Source: Ferrimonas futtsuensis DSM 18154 (GTDB lineage Bacteria > Pseudomonadota > Gammaproteobacteria > Enterobacterales > Shewanellaceae). From it: a stretch of DNA of 64,000 nt. Location of the stretch: assembly GCF_000422645.1 (NCBI RefSeq), contig NZ_AUGL01000021.1:16756-80755 (forward strand), written 5' to 3'. Of this stretch, positions 1-8,001 are shown piece by piece. The number at the start of each line of letters is the position of its first letter. Position 1 is the first letter of the stretch. The notes beneath the pieces were generated by a model that saw only the letters and a program-made list of their open reading frames with translations, was not told the DNA's origin and made no database searches. A program made the translations under genes and the position numbers.

Positions 1-642
1 GCGCTGAAGCGGGTCGACCTCTCAGGGAGCCGGGGGGACATCTATGGCCCCATTCGCGACCTGGGGGTCAATCTGCTGCCCAACACCTCAGGAGCCAAGA
101 GCGCCGAGGAGGCGGTGTACGCCGCCCACCTGGCTCGCGAGGCCCTGGGCACTCACTGGCTGAAACTGGAGATCCATCCCGATCCCCGCTACCTTCTGCC
201 GGATCCCATTGAAACCCTCAAGGCCGCCGAGCGGTTGTGCGCCGAAGGCTTCGTGGTGCTGCCTTACTGTCATGCGGACCCCGTGCTGTGTAAGCGTCTG
301 GAGGAGGTGGGTTGCGCCGCGGTGATGCCCCTTGGGGCGCCGATTGGCTCCAACCAGGGGCTCAAGACCCGGGAGTTTTTGCAGATCATCGTCGAGCAGG
401 CGTCGGTGCCTGTGGTGGTGGATGCAGGCATTGGCGCCCCTTCCCACGCCTGTGAGGCGATGGAACTCGGCGCCGATGCGGTGCTGGTCAACACCGCCAT
501 TGCCGTGGCGGGCGATCCTGTGGCCATGGCCGGGGCCTTCCGTCAGGCGGTCGCCTGTGGTCGCAGTGCCTATGAGGCCGGCCTGGGGCAGATCTCCACC
601 CAGGCCAGCGCATCGAGTCCTCTGACCGGGTTTCTGGGGTAG
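1..642 (+). CDS. thiG: Thiazole synthase ThiG (5' end outside the window)
   Basis: The reading frame is open from base 1, so the N-terminal part is missing (213 codons seen). ThiG makes the thiazole phosphate of thiamine in the cytoplasm from 1-deoxy-D-xylulose 5-phosphate, ThiS thiocarboxylate and dehydroglycine. Recognisable ThiG blocks are LPNTSG followed by [15 protein letters not shown], then [32 protein letters not shown] and [12 protein letters not shown], in the expected TIM-barrel order. The Schiff-base lysine of the family would lie upstream of or close to the left edge and is not assessed. The stop is 3 bases before thiH, so the two are co-transcribed. The rest of the thi operon should lie left of the window. 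Confidence 0.95.
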   Translation, partial: ALKRVDLSGSRGDIYGPIRDLGVNLLPNTSGAKSAEEAVYAAHLAREALGTHWLKLEIHPDPRYLLPDPIETLKAAERLCAEGFVVLPYCHADPVLCKRLEEVGCAAVMPLGAPIGSNQGLKTREFLQIIVEQASVPVVVDAGIGAPSHACEAMELGADAVLVNTAIAVAGDPVAMAGAFRQAVACGRSAYEAGLGQISTQASASSPLTGFLG

Positions 643-645
643 GCC

Positions 646-1761
646 ATGAGCTTCTATGAGCTGTGGCAGCAGCAGGATTGGGATCATCTGTCTCTGTGCA
701 TCAACGCCTGCACCGACGCCGAGGTCCAGCGGGCCCTGACGGCCCCCAAGCTGGATTGGCGGGGGTTTATGGCGCTGATCTCACCGGCGGCCGCGCCCTA
801 CCTGGAGCAGATGGCCGGCCGTTCCCAGGCGCTGACCCGGCAGCGCTTTGGTAACACCATGGGGCTCTATCTCCCCCTGTATCTCTCCAACCTGTGTGCC
901 AACGAGTGTGACTACTGCGGGTTTGCCATGAGCAACCGCATCAAGCGTCACACCCTGACCCCAGGGGAGTTGGACAGGGAGTTGGAGGCCATCAAGGGGA
1001 TGGGGTTTGATGCCATCCTGCTGGTCACCGGAGAGCATGAAACCAAGGTCGGCATGGACTACTTTCGGCGGGTATTGCCGGTCATCAAGGCACGTTTCTC
1101 CACGGTGATGATGGAGGTGCAGCCCTTAGCTGCGGCGGACTACGCCGAGCTTCGTGCCCTGGGCCTGGACGCGGTGATGGTCTATCAGGAGAGTTATCAC
1201 AGACTCACCTACGGCCGGCATCACCTGCGCGGCAACAAGCAGGACTTCCGCTATCGGCTGGAAACACCGGATCGTCTGGGGCAGGCGGGCATCGACAAGA
1301 TCGGAATCGGTGCCCTGTACGGCCTGGCGAACTGGCGGGTGGAGGCGGCCATGGTGGCGTTGCACCTGGAGTATCTGCAGCGCCGCTATTGGCGCAGCCG
1401 CTTCTCGGTCTCCTTCCCAAGGCTCAGGCCCTGCACCGGCGGGGTCGAGCCGGTCAGTCCGATGGGGGAGCGCGAGCTGCTGCAACTGATCTGTGCCCTG
1501 CGATTGTTTGGACCGGAGCTGGAGTTGTCCCTGTCGACCCGTGAGTCTGAGCACTTCAGAGACAATGTGATGACCCTGGGCCCCACCAACATGAGCGCCG
1601 GCTCCAGCACCCGGCCCGGGGGCTATGCCGACCCCAGCGAGGATCTTGCCCAATTTTCCATTGATGATGCCCGGTCACCATATCGGGTGGCTCAAGCTGT
1701 CGAGGCTGCCGGACTGACGCCGGTGTGGAAGGATTGGGACAGGGCTCTGACCGGCCATTAA
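646..1761 (+). CDS. thiH: 2-iminoacetate synthase ThiH (radical SAM tyrosine lyase)
   Basis: 371 residues, the usual ThiH length. It cleaves tyrosine with S-adenosylmethionine to give dehydroglycine for ThiG. The radical-SAM cluster motif CxxxCxxC is present as CANECDYCGF (Cys84, Cys88, Cys91). Downstream are MEVQPLAAADYAELRALG, VMVYQESYH and the C-terminal SAGSSTRPGGY block typical of ThiH. The ATG lies 3 bases after the thiG stop, indicating translational coupling. A strong terminator follows, so it is the last gene of the thiamine operon. The enzyme is expected to need an anaerobic or reducing cytoplasm and a reduced flavodoxin or ferredoxin donor (family knowledge). Confidence 0.97.
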   Translation: MSFYELWQQQDWDHLSLCINACTDAEVQRALTAPKLDWRGFMALISPAAAPYLEQMAGRSQALTRQRFGNTMGLYLPLYLSNLCANECDYCGFAMSNRIKRHTLTPGELDRELEAIKGMGFDAILLVTGEHETKVGMDYFRRVLPVIKARFSTVMMEVQPLAAADYAELRALGLDAVMVYQESYHRLTYGRHHLRGNKQDFRYRLETPDRLGQAGIDKIGIGALYGLANWRVEAAMVALHLEYLQRRYWRSRFSVSFPRLRPCTGGVEPVSPMGERELLQLICALRLFGPELELSLSTRESEHFRDNVMTLGPTNMSAGSSTRPGGYADPSEDLAQFSIDDARSPYRVAQAVEAAGLTPVWKDWDRALTGH

Positions 1762-1762
1762 C

Positions 1763-1790
1763 AAAAGGCGCCATGGGCGCCTTTTCTTTT
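1763..1790 (+). terminator. Rho-independent terminator of the thi operon
   Basis: A perfect 10-bp stem (AAAAGGCGCC at 1763-1772 with GGCGCCTTTT at 1776-1785), 3-base loop, then a T-rich tail. It begins two bases after the thiH stop. The A-rich left arm means it could also serve the convergent gene at 1810-2838. Confidence 0.9.
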
Positions 1791-1809
1791 GCAGGGCAGA
1801 GCCGACGGC

Positions 1810-2838
1810 TTAGCCCTCAAAACCCTCAAGCACAATCTTGCCTTTGGCGGTGCCAGACTCCAGCAGGGTATGGGCCCGGTGCAGGTTGGCTACCGAGATG
1901 GCGCCGAAATGGGCGTCGGCGGTGGTGATCACCGCCCCGGATTCCACCAAACCGGCAACGGTGTTAAGCAGTTGCTGCTGTTTGACCTTGTCCTGGGTGT
2001 TGAACAGGGAGCGGGTGAACATGAACTCCCAATGCAGCGAGACGCTTTTCTGTTTAAAAGGCATGATGTCGAGGCTGGGGGCGTCGTCGATCAGTGCCAG
2101 TTGACCCTGAGGCTCTATCAGCTTGGCGATCTCCGGCCAGTGGTGTTCGCTGTGAGTCAGGCTGATGACATCGGTGATGCCGTTGATTCCGGCGTCAGCC
2201 AGCGCCTCGGACAGCGGCTGGCGGTGATCGATCACCTCATCGGCGCCCAGACGCTTCACCCACTCGGCAGTCTCGGGGCGTGACGCGGTGGCCACTATCT
2301 GGATGTCGGTGAGGTGGCTGGCCAACTGCAACAGGATGGAGCCGACGCCGCCGGCGGCGCCAATCACCAGCAGCTTGCGCTGGCTGAGGTCCGCTTTGGG
2401 GTCCAGTTTCAGGCGATCAAACAACAGCTCCCAGGCGGTGATGCTGGTCAGGGGCAGGGCGGCCGCCTGGGCAAAACTGAGGTTGGCGGGCTTGCGGCCA
2501 ACGATCTTCTGCTCCACCAACTGGTACTCGGCGTTGCTGCCTGCTCGGGTCAGGTCGCCGGCGTACCATACCTGATCGCCCACCTTAAAGTCGGTCACCC
2601 GATCGCCGACGGCGACAACTTCTCCCGCGGCGTCCCACCCCAGGATCTTATAGCCATTGTTGACCTCCTCCACGCCCCCGGCGCGCTGACGCACCTTGGT
2701 GTCCACCGGATTGACGGAGATGGCGTGAATCTTAACCAGCAGGTCTTCGCCTGTGGCGCTGGGCACCGGCAGTTCGATGCTCTCCAGCTGGGTAGTACTG
2801 CTCAGTTGATGGGGCTGACGGTATCCAATGGCCTTCAT
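1810..2838 (-). CDS. Zinc-type alcohol dehydrogenase-like / quinone oxidoreductase family protein (MDR)
   Basis: 342 residues. Medium-chain dehydrogenase/reductase: GroES-like N-terminal half (HAISVNPVDTKVRQR, DAAGEVVAVGDRV) and a Rossmann half with the NADPH loop VIGAAGGVGS (residues 158-167). No cysteine/histidine zinc-ligand set is evident, which fits the zinc-independent quinone-oxidoreductase branch. Substrate cannot be read from sequence; a quinone, enone or short carbonyl compound is likely. It is divergent from the LysR gene starting at 2949, with about 110 bases between them, the classic arrangement of a LysR regulator and its target. Confidence 0.88.
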   Translation of the reverse strand: MKAIGYRQPHQLSSTTQLESIELPVPSATGEDLLVKIHAISVNPVDTKVRQRAGGVEEVNNGYKILGWDAAGEVVAVGDRVTDFKVGDQVWYAGDLTRAGSNAEYQLVEQKIVGRKPANLSFAQAAALPLTSITAWELLFDRLKLDPKADLSQRKLLVIGAAGGVGSILLQLASHLTDIQIVATASRPETAEWVKRLGADEVIDHRQPLSEALADAGINGITDVISLTHSEHHWPEIAKLIEPQGQLALIDDAPSLDIMPFKQKSVSLHWEFMFTRSLFNTQDKVKQQQLLNTVAGLVESGAVITTADAHFGAISVANLHRAHTLLESGTAKGKIVLEGFEG

Positions 2839-2948
2839 AGTTGCTCCGGATGACTTGGGGTTGCGTTGATTGATGCAGCTACGATAATTTGTAGATGAAA
2901 GTTTAAAAACAGCCAGTCTCTTACATCACTTTAAAAAATTATTTGAAT

Positions 2949-3836
2949 ATGAAGTCGCTTCAGGATCTGCACCTGTTTATCCACACCGCTCGCCTTGGCT
3001 CTTTGTCCGCCTGCGCCCGGCAGATGGATCTAACGCCGGCGGCGGTCAGCGCCGCCATCAAGCGGCTGGAAGCCGAATTGGGGTATCGGCTGTTCATCCG
3101 CTCCACCCGAAGCATTCGGCTGACACCGGAGGGGGAGCGGTTTCTCGAAGGGGCCAGTGAAGGGATCAGCCTGATCGAGCAGGCGGCCAGACCCAAAGCC
3201 GAAGGTGACAGCGGTTACAGTGGCACCTTGCAGCTGTCAGTCCCCTCTGCCCTAGGTCGAGAGCGGCTGCTGGCGGTGATCGATCGCTTCATGGAGGCGC
3301 ATCCCGGTCTGGAGCTGAACCTGTCCCTGACCGACAGGCTCAGTGATGGTTTCAGTCAGCCGGTGGATCTGGCCCTGCGCTACGGCGCCTCGGCAGCCAG
3401 TGGCCTTATTGCCTTGCCTCTGGTGCCCGACAACCGACGTATTCTGGTGGCCTCGCCGGAGTATCTGGAACGCTTCGGCGAGCCGGAGACGCCGGAAGCC
3501 CTGGTGGAGCACCAGTGCCTCTGTTTTGTGTTGGGGGAGCGGCAATATGATCTGTGGCGTTTCTGGGTAGAGGGTCGGTTGCATCAGGTGCGGGTGTCCG
3601 GGCGCCGGCGGGGCGATGACGGTGCCCTGGTGCAGCAATGGGCCAGGGAGGGCAGGGGCATCGCCTATAAATCCAGGTTGGACCTGCAGCCGGATCTGGC
3701 CTGCGGCGCTCTGGTGCAACTGGCTCAGCACTGGTTGGGTGAGCCTGCCCCGCTTAGCCTGCTGGTAACCGACAGACAGAGCCTGAACCCGGCGGTGAGG
3801 GATCTGCATCAGCAGATAAAACAGGCGCTCTGCTAA
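2949..3836 (+). CDS. LysR-family transcriptional regulator
   Basis: 295 residues from the ATG at 2949; a TTG two codons upstream (2943) is in frame but has no better ribosome site. The N-terminal winged helix-turn-helix covers about residues 3-60 (ARLGSLSACARQMDLTPAAVSAAIKRLE), followed by a LysR substrate-binding domain (DLALRYGASAASGLIALPLV). It belongs to the branch resembling DNA-binding regulators next to quinone or alcohol dehydrogenases. It very likely controls the divergent MDR oxidoreductase at 1810-2838 and itself through their shared intergenic region. Confidence 0.9.
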   Translation: MKSLQDLHLFIHTARLGSLSACARQMDLTPAAVSAAIKRLEAELGYRLFIRSTRSIRLTPEGERFLEGASEGISLIEQAARPKAEGDSGYSGTLQLSVPSALGRERLLAVIDRFMEAHPGLELNLSLTDRLSDGFSQPVDLALRYGASAASGLIALPLVPDNRRILVASPEYLERFGEPETPEALVEHQCLCFVLGERQYDLWRFWVEGRLHQVRVSGRRRGDDGALVQQWAREGRGIAYKSRLDLQPDLACGALVQLAQHWLGEPAPLSLLVTDRQSLNPAVRDLHQQIKQALC

Positions 3837-3943
3837 GGGGATCTCATCTGCAGGGCTATCGGTCAAACCCTTTGCGTTCCTCTCAATGGCGCTTCAGGCA
3901 CACCACCCTGACACCCGGCCAGCCGATGACCCAAGCCTTTTCG

Positions 3944-4900
3944 CTATTCGGTGGTGTCATCCTGCGGCGGTTGCGCGCCGGCGGAGGGGACACAGGCGAT
4001 GTCACCGCCCATGGGGCTGCTGGCACGAATCAGCTCGGCGAAGCGCTTCCCCGCCGGCCCGAGGTTGTCCTCGTCCGGGATGATCAGGTTAATGGGGATC
4101 AAGTGCTTATACACGGTGGACTGAAGCTCCACCAGATCCCCCTGCTCCAGATAGGGCCTGGCTTCATGCTCTGGTATCCAGCAGAAACCCACGCCTCGTC
4201 GGAGTATGTCGATGGCGTCACGAAACAGGCTGACGGTCCAGCGCTCTTTGGCCCTGAGCCAGCCGATGTCCTTGTCCGGATCCGCCGCCAGGGGGCCGGT
4301 ATCGCGGATCACGATCTGCAGCTCCTGCTCCAGCCGGGCGGGCTCCACCATGCTCTCCCGGGTCAGGGAGTGGTTGGGGTGGCAGCACAGCACCATGCGG
4401 ATCATCGCCAGGGGCACGCCCAGGTGGCCCGGAGGAACATGGCCGGAGATCGCCAGATCCACTCGCCTGTTGGTAATGGCGTCGGTAGAGCCGCTGATGA
4501 TGTTGTCGATCACCGTGACCCGGGTGCCGCGACTCTCAGGGTAGAAGCGGGAGAGGGCATCAAACAGATAGCTTGACGGGTAGATCGCTTCCCGGGAGAT
4601 CAGCAATTCGTGCTCCCAACCCTGCTCCATGTTGGCGGCCAACTGTTCCAGCTGCTCAATTTGCTGGGTCAGTTGCCGCGAACGCCTGAGCAGCACCTTG
4701 CCCTCGTCGGTCAGCTCCGCCTTACGTCCTTTTACCTCCAGCAGCTGAACGCCGAGCTGGGTTTGCAGCTTGGCGACCGCATGGTTGAGTGAACTCTGGC
4801 TTTTGTTGAGCGCTTCCGCAGCGTGGGCGTAACCACCGCAGTCGACCACAGCCTGCAGAATCCGCCATTGCTCCAGTGTGGAGTGGGGTCGGTACATCAT
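3944..4900 (-). CDS. LysR-family transcriptional regulator next to azoR
   Basis: 318 residues. N-terminal helix-turn-helix (CGGYAHAAEALNKSQSSLNHAVAKLQ, residues about 16-41), then a LysR effector domain with VDLAISGHVPPG and RRGVGFCWIPEHE. The C-terminus carries an acidic, proline-containing tail rather than a domain. It is divergent from the azoreductase gene (start 5005) across 104 bases that hold an inverted repeat. The likely role is redox- or electrophile-responsive control of azoR, by analogy with similar LysR/azoR pairs; the inducer is unknown. Confidence 0.9.
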   Translation of the reverse strand: MMYRPHSTLEQWRILQAVVDCGGYAHAAEALNKSQSSLNHAVAKLQTQLGVQLLEVKGRKAELTDEGKVLLRRSRQLTQQIEQLEQLAANMEQGWEHELLISREAIYPSSYLFDALSRFYPESRGTRVTVIDNIISGSTDAITNRRVDLAISGHVPPGHLGVPLAMIRMVLCCHPNHSLTRESMVEPARLEQELQIVIRDTGPLAADPDKDIGWLRAKERWTVSLFRDAIDILRRGVGFCWIPEHEARPYLEQGDLVELQSTVYKHLIPINLIIPDEDNLGPAGKRFAELIRASSPMGGDIACVPSAGAQPPQDDTTE

Positions 4901-4910
4901 TCGATTCCTT

Positions 4911-4951
4911 AGAATGGTTTAGCCGATATTATGCAGTTTTATTTCCATTCT
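4911..4951. promoter_or_regulatory. Inverted repeat in the lysR-azoR intergenic region
   Basis: Seven-base arms AGAATGG (4911-4917) and CCATTCT (4945-4951) flank an AT-rich core between the divergent LysR and azoreductase genes. Position and symmetry fit a regulator site. Binding by the LysR protein is inferred only from position. Confidence 0.4.
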
Positions 4952-5004
4952 GTGCAATTAATATTGAGGCCAATGACAACGAACTGATTCCAAAGGACAC
5001 CGAA

Positions 5005-5604
5005 ATGAAAACTCTGTTGATTGTTGATGCCAGCCCAAACAACCAAGGCTCCAACACCCGTGGGCTGACCGCCGCGTACGCCGAGAAATGGCAGAGCGCC
5101 AACCCTGAAGGCCGGGTGATCTTGCGAGATGTTTCTGCCGATGCGGTCCGTCCTCTGAGCCAGGCGACCATTGGTGCATTCTACACGCCCGAAGAGCAGC
5201 GCAGCGATGAGCAGAAGGCCCTGGTGGCCCAGTCTGACGAGCTGGTGGATGAGCTGTTTGCCGCCGACGAGGTGGTCCTGGGCTCCCCCATGCACAACTT
5301 CTCCGTCAGCGGTGGCATGAAGGCATGGATCGATCAGATCTGCCGGGTAGGACGCACCTTCAACTACACCGAAGAGGGCCCCAAGGGCGCACTGGGTGGA
5401 CGTAAAGCGGTGATCGTCGCGTCCAGCGGCGGCGACTACAGCGAGGGGACCCCTATGGCAGCCCTGAACCACAATGACACCTACCTGCAAACCGTACTGG
5501 GCTTTGTCGGTATCACCGATGTGCAGGTGATCAGTGCCGCCGGTGTGGCCATGAACGATCAGGCCGTGGCGCAGGCCAAGGCAAAACTGCTGGAACTGGC
5601 CTAA
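5005..5604 (+). CDS. azoR: FMN-dependent NADH:azo/quinone oxidoreductase (AzoR family)
   Basis: 199 residues from ATG 5005; the frame is open upstream, but AAAGGA at 4992-4997 and the family start (MKTLLIVDASP) fix this start. Flavodoxin-like fold: phosphate loop ASPNNQGSNTRG, then the FMN/active-site block GSPMHNFSVSGGMKAWIDQICR and AIVASSGGDYSEG-type loop near the C-terminus. It reduces quinones by two electrons, and azo compounds, using NAD(P)H; physiological role is usually quinone or electrophile detoxification. The divergent LysR gene is the probable regulator. Its stop overlaps the convergent downstream gene by 4 bases. Confidence 0.9.
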   Translation: MKTLLIVDASPNNQGSNTRGLTAAYAEKWQSANPEGRVILRDVSADAVRPLSQATIGAFYTPEEQRSDEQKALVAQSDELVDELFAADEVVLGSPMHNFSVSGGMKAWIDQICRVGRTFNYTEEGPKGALGGRKAVIVASSGGDYSEGTPMAALNHNDTYLQTVLGFVGITDVQVISAAGVAMNDQAVAQAKAKLLELA

Positions 5605-7061
5605 TGTCCTGATTGGGTAAGGCGCGCCAGGGAGGGCGAATACCCTTGATGATTGCTGTTAACGAAGATCTCCTCCCATAACTGGGGTCCGGAGATGCGA
5701 CCAGACCGCCATAGATCCACGAGATCCATGGCGGTTTTTTTTGCCAGCAGATTGCCGTAGAGCAGCGGTCCCTGCTCGACCAGCTTGGGGTAAGCACTCA
5801 AGGGGCGCCAGCCTGTCGGGGCGTCGACACCATAATAGTGGCGGAACAGCCGTTGCTGCTGCCTGATCAGCTCTGCAGGATGGTGTAAAGACTGATGCCA
5901 GAAGGTCAGCGACAACCTGGCCCGCAGCAGCTCTCCGGGCCCAAAGCCCAGTGGTTCCACCTCCGGCCCCTGCTCAAGCTGGCCAGTAAACCCGGGGTCG
6001 GCGCCCAGGGCCAGGCCAATGGCTCGGGGCAGGCTGAGCAGATCCGGTTCCTGCTGTTCGCCCAAGTAATGGGTCAGGTGATGACCGGCAAGGTGATAGA
6101 AGGCGCTGGTGATGCTGCCCGCAAGTTCAGACAGGTGCTCTCCGCGCCAGCGCTCTTTCTGGCGGTAGTGGATGCGGCCCATGCCCGGGAAGTGGCCCAC
6201 CAGGTTTCGCTGCAGCCCTTGGTAGGCATTGCGATCCGCCGGTGCCAGGGAGAGGGTTCCCAGAAATCGCCGTCCATCCCAAAGCTGCCATTGGTCCGCC
6301 GCTATGGGCGCCAGCTCCAGGCCGAACAGCCGGGCCAGCTGTTCCAGGGTGGTCAGCGCCAGTTGATGGGCGTCGACATAACTGTACCTTGGGGTGTTGG
6401 GCCTCTTCCAGGGCAGCTTGGCCGAGTCGGCGGTCAGGCCGCGAAGGAATTGGTCCACCTGCTGATAATTGCCCAGATAGGCACCGTCCAGTTTCCACGC
6501 CAGAGCGTTGTCATAGCCGCGCTCTCTGGCCTGATGGTGGGACAGGGCGAGGATGGTGCCCAGGTGCTGGTCAGCCTGTGTGCCTCCGCGGTTTTGCCAG
6601 GCCAGCCACACGGAGCGGGCGCAGCCTGTGTCCGCCGCCTGAAACAGATAGCGTCCGACCGAGCGCTTAGACAGGGCCAGGGTTCGCGCCTGATCCGCCT
6701 GGACATCCTGACGCAGACAGGCCTCTCGATTGATCTGTATGGTGCGGCGGTTGTCCTGAGTCATCGCCAGATAGGCGGCTTCGGCGGAGATCAGTGACAG
6801 CGGTCGCGCCACCTGACCGCTGTATCGGGCCAGGGCCCGGCTGACCTTGTGGTGACAGTTGGCCAACTGCTCGCCGGGGTAGGGGATGGCCCTCAGCTGG
6901 TCCTGCAACTGCACCAGTTGCGCCTTGTAGCGACCGAGGGAGAGGGGGCTGGCCTCCTCGGGCGGGGTCAGCAGCTGTTCGCAGAGTTCGAGGGTCTGAC
7001 CCTGGGCATGAGTGCCGACCAGGGCCAGAATCAGCAGACCGTCAGGCCATCTGAGTGTCAC
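5601..7061 (-). CDS. Exported M3-metallopeptidase-like protein with a degenerate zinc motif
   Basis: 486 residues beginning with a hydrophobic segment and a likely cleavage near THAQG-Q (residues 17-22), so probably periplasmic. The middle and C-terminal parts follow the order of M3 oligopeptidases: ARERGYDNALAWKL (179-192) like the M3 'lGf.nyAe' helix, an FLGTLSLAPADR strand, the helix SAFYHLAGHHLTHYLG (319-334), and QGPLLYGNLLAKKTAMDLVDLW near the C-terminus. In true M3 enzymes the third of these carries HEFGH. Here it reads HLAGH (323-327), so the catalytic glutamate is a leucine. It is the last gene of the operon with the ATP-grasp, 7TM and retropepsin genes, overlapping the ligase by 20 bases. 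The M3 link is my inference from pattern, not a search. Confidence 0.6.
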   Translation of the reverse strand: MTLRWPDGLLILALVGTHAQGQTLELCEQLLTPPEEASPLSLGRYKAQLVQLQDQLRAIPYPGEQLANCHHKVSRALARYSGQVARPLSLISAEAAYLAMTQDNRRTIQINREACLRQDVQADQARTLALSKRSVGRYLFQAADTGCARSVWLAWQNRGGTQADQHLGTILALSHHQARERGYDNALAWKLDGAYLGNYQQVDQFLRGLTADSAKLPWKRPNTPRYSYVDAHQLALTTLEQLARLFGLELAPIAADQWQLWDGRRFLGTLSLAPADRNAYQGLQRNLVGHFPGMGRIHYRQKERWRGEHLSELAGSITSAFYHLAGHHLTHYLGEQQEPDLLSLPRAIGLALGADPGFTGQLEQGPEVEPLGFGPGELLRARLSLTFWHQSLHHPAELIRQQQRLFRHYYGVDAPTGWRPLSAYPKLVEQGPLLYGNLLAKKTAMDLVDLWRSGRISGPQLWEEIFVNSNHQGYSPSLARLTQSGH

Positions 7062-8001
7062 GGCCGAACCACTCCTTGGAACGTGCGACCCGGGTCTGCA
7101 CGTCTACCGGGTGGGCGGGAAGCGCTTCCACCTGGCGCAGCCTGGGCAGTAGGCCTTCGCCATTGGCAATCTGAATCGCCAGGCCGGGACGGGCGTTGAG
7201 CTCCAGCAGCAAAGGGCCACGCTCGGTATCCAGCACCATATCCGTTCCCAGGTAACCCAGCCCGGACATCTCATAACAGCCTGCTGCCAGGGTCATCAGG
7301 CGATCCCAGTGGGGCACCTGCATCATCGACAGATCCTTATTGGTGTCCGGGTGATGGGTGACCGGCTCGTCGAACTGTACCGCACGCAGGGCGCGCCCGG
7401 TGGCGATGTCGATGCCTACCCCAACGGCTCCCTGGTGCAGGTTGGCCTTACCATCGGAGGCGGCGGTAGAGAGGCGCAGCATCCCCATCACCGGATAGCC
7501 CTTGAACACGATCAGGCGGATATCGGGCACCCCTTCGAAGGAGTAGCCGTCGAAGACGGGATCGAACTGAATCAGGGCTTCGATCACCGCCACGTCATTT
7601 TTGCCGCCGAGACTGAACAGCCCGGCCAGGATATTGGAGACGTGACGCTCCATCTCCGGCAGGGTGACTTCGCTGCCTGAAGGTTTAAAGAAGCGGCCGT
7701 CGGCGACCTTGGTGATCACCAGGATCCCTTTGCCGCCCGAGCCCTGGGCAGGCTTGATGCAGAAGCCGCCGAAGCCACGGATGCGGTTGGTCAGTTCGGC
7801 CACTTCATGCTGCTGGCCAATCACAGAGATGAGATCGGGGATGGCAATATTCCCCTTGAGGGCGATCTGCTTGGTCTTCAGCTTGTCATCCACCAGCTTG
7901 TACAGTGAACGGGGATTGTAACGGCCGATGTAGGAGATGTTCCTCTGGTTCATCCCCATGATCCCCTTGGATTTGAGTTTGGAGGGGTGACAGAACAGCA
8001 T
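7042..8001 (-). CDS. ATP-grasp alpha-L-glutamate ligase-like protein (RimK-related)
   Basis: 319 residues, cytoplasmic. The ATP-grasp signature is visible: GFCIKPAQGSGGKGILVI (nucleotide loop, about 80-97), EALIQFDPVFDGYSF, VPDIRLIVFKGYPVMGMLRLS and the metal-binding end LLLELNARPGLAIQIAN. Such enzymes join an amino acid to a carboxylate through an acyl phosphate; substrate here is unknown. The N-terminal GMNQRNISYIGRYNPR block is characteristic of the subfamily that travels with a 7TM transglutaminase-like protein and a RimK-type protease, exactly the genes upstream here. Its ATG overlaps the stop of the upstream gene by one base (TGATG). Confidence 0.88.
   Translation of the reverse strand: MLFCHPSKLKSKGIMGMNQRNISYIGRYNPRSLYKLVDDKLKTKQIALKGNIAIPDLISVIGQQHEVAELTNRIRGFGGFCIKPAQGSGGKGILVITKVADGRFFKPSGSEVTLPEMERHVSNILAGLFSLGGKNDVAVIEALIQFDPVFDGYSFEGVPDIRLIVFKGYPVMGMLRLSTAASDGKANLHQGAVGVGIDIATGRALRAVQFDEPVTHHPDTNKDLSMMQVPHWDRLMTLAAGCYEMSGLGYLGTDMVLDTERGPLLLELNARPGLAIQIANGEGLLPRLRQVEALPAHPVDVQTRVARSKEWFGRDTQMA

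Noticed and set aside
5895..6797. 300-codon plus-strand frame opposite the M3-like gene
   Set aside because: The minus-strand gene has a signal peptide, operon overlap and family-like pattern; the plus frame has none.
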